Assembly (NCBI GenBank): GCA_039809125.1
Contig: JBDHUM010000022.1
Coordinates: forward strand, 1-15,516
Source: SZUA-359 sp039809125
Lineage (GTDB): Bacteria > Patescibacteriota > Saccharimonadia > Saccharimonadales > Saccharimonadaceae
Direction: 5' to 3'
Length of the DNA stretch: 15,516 nucleotides
Under the pieces are notes generated by a model. That model had not been told where the DNA came from. It saw nothing but the letters and a program-made list of their open reading frames with translations, and ran no database searches. The translations under genes were made by a program, and so were the position numbers. Below are positions 12,871 to 15,516 of the stretch, in pieces (position 1 is the first letter of the stretch; each line of letters opens with the position of its first letter).

Positions 12871-14340
12871 ATGCAACACACACATCCAGAATTACACACT
12901 AGCGGTGATTTTATCGACCCCGCACCTACTGCTGCCACTCAGCGTGATATAGGTCACGTCGCCTCCCATATCCCGATAGACGCCCCTGCGCCGCAGGATC
13001 GTCATACAGTCAAACCTAGCCCAGAAAGAATATTCAATCCCGAAACCTCACTTGTGAGTCTTGAGCTGTTCAGTCGTCGAAAGGTACTTTTTGTTGCGCT
13101 TGATGATTTTCCCGTAAGCGATACAAGCGGCCACACCTACCAGATACCTCCCGAAGCTAAGGTTTTTAATGATCGCAATAAAAGATTTGAGGATATCTTT
13201 GCTGGCACACCAACTTCTCTGTTAGTCGATCAGCGCCAGCTGGAGCGCGGTACAGATATTTATAAACAAGTACATGATATTGCTCGTTACTTCCTAGTCT
13301 ACGACAGACGTGGCCAACAAGTATGTCAGGAGCTGTCTATTGAAGCTAGTGATTTAGATAGTTTAGAGCCATCACAAGCAATTAAGCTTATCGGTCATCT
13401 CATGCATAGTTTAACTCGTTATGAAACTAGTGCAATCACACTACCAGAATATACGCACTCACATCATGCTCGCGCCGATGATATGGGTACTGTATCGATG
13501 CTCCGTAATGGGCTCGATGCTAAAACAAAAGGAATGATTGAACCGCTGGGTGTTTGTCGTAATTTTGCCAACACAGCCGCAACTGTTTTTGCGTCCCTCA
13601 AGCATTTTAATCCTCGCCTTTCAAACGTTTACACTCATACCGCAGTAGGGTATGGGGGTAGTATTTATGGTAATATCACAAAAGTTACTGAGCCTTTGAG
13701 TAGTCATGCCTGGGTAGATTTTTTTGCAGTAGATCAGCAGGGGAATTTAGCAATCACTACAGTAGACCCAACCTGGGTGAAAACTGATGAAGGTAGTCTG
13801 AAAGGTTTCGATCTAACCTACCTACGCCTGGGCACCCATTTACGTAATTTAGCTGTACAAGAGAGAGTTAACTACGCTTCTTCAAAAGCGCGTAACTTAG
13901 AGAGATTATCCAAGTATTATATGACGCGAATCAAAGGTTTAACTGCTCGTTTAGCAAAACAATACCCATCAACTGATGGCCGCTTACATTTGAAAAACGT
14001 TGATGATAATGATCCGATGCTTCAGGCTGCGATGTACCGCTCTGTTGACTACATTGCAACCGCTACAAAATTCGGAGGTGGTGCATTTGATTCTCGTTTT
14101 GTAGATCAGAGCGTTAAACAATACGTTTTACATGCAGCAAAGTCACCAGATTTCATGTTTTCACCTGTTGAATACGAAGCAGTTATGACCGTATTACGAG
14201 GTATGATTGAAAGTACACCACCCAACAGTGATAAGCATGCTTCACTTGAGAAAATCCTAGTGGCAGTTTCATCTCGTAACGTCAACCATCGACGTTCACA
14301 TCTCTATAGGTATTTGGAAAAGAATGAAGGAGCCCCTTGA
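12871..14340 (+). CDS. Transglutaminase-like (papain-fold) protein of unknown substrate
   Basis: 489 residues. The core is a transglutaminase-like cysteine enzyme domain: GVCRNFA puts the nucleophile at C229, SSHAWVDFF gives H279, and TTVDPTW gives D299. The spacing C-50-H-20-D and the H-A-W and D-P-T-W contexts are typical of bacterial Transglut_core proteins, which are mostly peptidases or amidases of peptide or wall substrates rather than protein cross-linkers. Residues 1-60 are polar and probably disordered, with no signal peptide; 100-215 precede the core with mixed helices; 320-489 form a C-terminal helical region not in the core family. There is no recognisable export signal, so the site of action is unclear. 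A strong promoter precedes it. It converges with the helical gene at 14345-15307 (gap 4 nt); both have candidate operators with TATCAA/TTGATA half-sites. Confidence 0.8.
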   Translation: MQHTHPELHTSGDFIDPAPTAATQRDIGHVASHIPIDAPAPQDRHTVKPSPERIFNPETSLVSLELFSRRKVLFVALDDFPVSDTSGHTYQIPPEAKVFNDRNKRFEDIFAGTPTSLLVDQRQLERGTDIYKQVHDIARYFLVYDRRGQQVCQELSIEASDLDSLEPSQAIKLIGHLMHSLTRYETSAITLPEYTHSHHARADDMGTVSMLRNGLDAKTKGMIEPLGVCRNFANTAATVFASLKHFNPRLSNVYTHTAVGYGGSIYGNITKVTEPLSSHAWVDFFAVDQQGNLAITTVDPTWVKTDEGSLKGFDLTYLRLGTHLRNLAVQERVNYASSKARNLERLSKYYMTRIKGLTARLAKQYPSTDGRLHLKNVDDNDPMLQAAMYRSVDYIATATKFGGGAFDSRFVDQSVKQYVLHAAKSPDFMFSPVEYEAVMTVLRGMIESTPPNSDKHASLEKILVAVSSRNVNHRRSHLYRYLEKNEGAP

Positions 14341-14344
14341 TCAG

Positions 14345-15307
14345 CTAAGCAGCTGGCCGTAAGCGATTTTTTGCAAGGAGTTCTTGCGTCAATCTTTCGA
14401 CATCGTGAACATCAGAAAAAGGCGCGTCTGTACGCTCAATAAGAGCTTCGGTTAACTTGTTATCGAAGTAGTCTACAATCGCTGTTTTTATTGCGACCAA
14501 ATCAGATACGTCAACATCATCAAAATTAGGCGACTCTATTCCTATGCTTTCTGATCCAAGAATATTGCGTAGCGTTTCTCGACGCTGATCAGATGTAGCA
14601 CCAATAAACCCTGTGTCTTTACTCAGCAGATGGTATTTTCCCATCATATCCACGGCTTGCTGTCCAATTTGTGCCATAGCTGTACCAAATGCCTCATCTG
14701 CTTCTTTTGCAGCCACTTGATCTTGTGGTGCTCTATCAAAAGCGTCTATCTCTTCGGCTAATTGTGACAGACGATCCTGATACAGGGCGACTAAATTATT
14801 GTGAGCACGAACGCGTTCACGATCGAGCGTATCGATCCCAAGTATCTCGTTTGCTTCTGCGGTTTTTTTTGCTAATTCTGCCACAAAATCCGCTGCTTCT
14901 TTTTCTCGACTGCTCTCAGCTTTCACAAGGCGTCTGGTTCGTATAAACGGAACTTTATCATACCAGCGTTTTTCCAGCTCGTCAGTACCTTCTTTACTAT
15001 GCTCTTCTAGTAACTTAACGTACTCAGAATATCCAGTACGCTCAAATATACGCGCTGCACGCCTCCCTAGGTCATGCCGAGCATCAAGCGTTACCTCGCC
15101 AGAATACTCTGGATGATCTGCAAGAAACTCTAACACAACGGCAGTTTTATCAAAATCCTGCTGTAGCTGCTCTCGGTATGAGGGGTTCTTTCGCTGGTAA
15201 TTCTCGAGAGCTTTTTCTAAGGGAGTAGTTGGTCCCGCTTCGTGTTCATGCGGGAAAGTCTCCCCCTCACCTAATCCATCGTGCGGTTCGCCTTCTAACC
15301 TAGTCAT
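14345..15307 (-). CDS. 320-residue charged helical protein of unknown function
   Basis: AAGGAGGA 4 nt before the ATG at 15307 is the strongest ribosome binding site in the window and fixes the start; the frame is open to 15355, but that part lies at or before the expected transcript start. The first 30 residues are acidic and His-rich (HDGLGEGETFPHEHEAG) and probably disordered; the rest is almost all charged helix with coiled-coil-like stretches at about 120-210, no membrane segment and no cysteine. I recognise no family. The tail ends NRLRPAA. The stop is 4 bp from that of the transglutaminase-like gene, with no terminator between, so the two transcripts must overlap or end inside each other. 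It is regulated by a promoter with an embedded palindrome. Confidence 0.8.
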   Translation of the reverse strand: MTRLEGEPHDGLGEGETFPHEHEAGPTTPLEKALENYQRKNPSYREQLQQDFDKTAVVLEFLADHPEYSGEVTLDARHDLGRRAARIFERTGYSEYVKLLEEHSKEGTDELEKRWYDKVPFIRTRRLVKAESSREKEAADFVAELAKKTAEANEILGIDTLDRERVRAHNNLVALYQDRLSQLAEEIDAFDRAPQDQVAAKEADEAFGTAMAQIGQQAVDMMGKYHLLSKDTGFIGATSDQRRETLRNILGSESIGIESPNFDDVDVSDLVAIKTAIVDYFDNKLTEALIERTDAPFSDVHDVERLTQELLAKNRLRPAA

Positions 15308-15355
15308 CGTTTCCTCCTTATGAAAATCTACTCCTTTGCAGGGCCATTTTATCAT

Positions 15356-15384
15356 ATGTTAGTATCAATTTGATACTATGTCAA
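15356..15384 (-). promoter_or_regulatory. Promoter of the 320-residue protein gene
   Basis: Minus strand: a perfect TTGACA (15379-15384), 17-nt spacer, TAACAT (15356-15361). An alternative extended -10, TGATAAAAT, lies just downstream (15346-15354). The leader is about 40 nt and contains the strong Shine-Dalgarno. Confidence 0.7.
15361..15377. promoter_or_regulatory. Operator: perfect 17-bp palindrome in the promoter spacer
   Basis: AGTATCAATTTGATACT is a perfect inverted repeat of 8 bp around one central base. It fills the spacer between the -35 and -10 boxes on the minus strand almost exactly, the classical place for a repressor that blocks RNA polymerase. The half-site TATCAA is the complement of TTGATA, the -35 hexamer of the neighbouring transglutaminase-like gene. 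Confidence 0.7.
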
Positions 15385-15430
15385 TATTTTGCTCGTGTAC
15401 GTATCCTCTTATATCCTACTCTGAAGCTGT

Positions 15431-15516
15431 TTATTTCAATTCACGCTTGACCAGCTCACGGGTGAAGAATTCGAGTGTGTCGCCTTCTTCGACCTGCAGC
15501 TTTTTGGTGGTTTTAA
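15431..15516 (-). CDS. C-terminal end of an unidentified protein (runs off the window)
   Basis: The last 27 codons and stop on the minus strand, reading KTTKKLQVEEGDTLEFFTRE then LVKRELK and TAA (15431-15433). The frame is open to the window edge and the peptide is highly charged with a normal codon pattern. I cannot assign a family from this length. No intrinsic terminator is seen between its stop and the promoter at 15384. Confidence 0.55.
   Translation of the reverse strand, partial: KTTKKLQVEEGDTLEFFTRELVKRELK

Noticed and set aside
15308..15355. N-terminal extension of the 320-residue protein to the ATG at 15355
   Set aside because: That ATG touches the -10 box, so most or all of the extension would not be transcribed, and the ATG at 15307 has a near-perfect Shine-Dalgarno.
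1..15516. CRISPR array, insertion sequence or prophage genes
   Set aside because: No regularly spaced repeats, transposase, integrase or phage structural gene was seen anywhere in the window.

Overview
The window looks like chromosomal DNA from a Patescibacteria/CPR bacterium, most likely Candidatus Saccharibacteria (TM7). This is an inference from gene content: tiny intergenic gaps, a bS21 start, a type IV pilin-like gene, a DUF5663-like protein, a short winged-helix protein next to recJ, and several large or charged proteins that I cannot assign. UGA is used as a stop, so the UGA-glycine code of SR1/Gracilibacteria is not indicated.

Layout: (1) 1-2823, minus strand: the start of rpsU, a type IV pilin-like gene, recJ, and a winged-helix regulator gene just upstream of recJ. 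(2) 2828-6977: a COG1926-like phosphoribosyltransferase (minus) diverges from priA (plus) across only 30 bp; then comes a def-fmt pair (plus). recJ and priA are genome-maintenance genes; def and fmt remove and add the N-formyl group of initiator methionine. (3) 6974-11619, minus: two small acidic helical proteins (one DUF5663-like), a 1138-residue protein of unknown function with hydrophobic segments, and a 103-residue helical protein in operon with it. (4) 11760-12525: a sharply GC-rich island with a four-helix membrane protein gene and many long hairpins before, inside and after it. (5) 12526-12870: an AT-rich stretch without genes, holding another long imperfect hairpin, a 14-bp direct repeat and a good sigma70-type promoter. 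(6) 12871-15307: a transglutaminase-like protein (Cys-His-Asp visible) converging with a 320-residue helical protein whose promoter carries a perfect 17-bp palindrome. (7) 15431-15516: the tail of another minus-strand gene.

The signals I rate highest are an AT-rich nested palindrome inserted in frame in recJ; the GC-rich island, whose leader RNA can form mutually exclusive helices; the palindromic operator lying exactly in a -35/-10 spacer; and several genes whose -10 box sits only 6 or 7 nt from ATG, which suggests leaderless mRNAs with extended -10 promoters.
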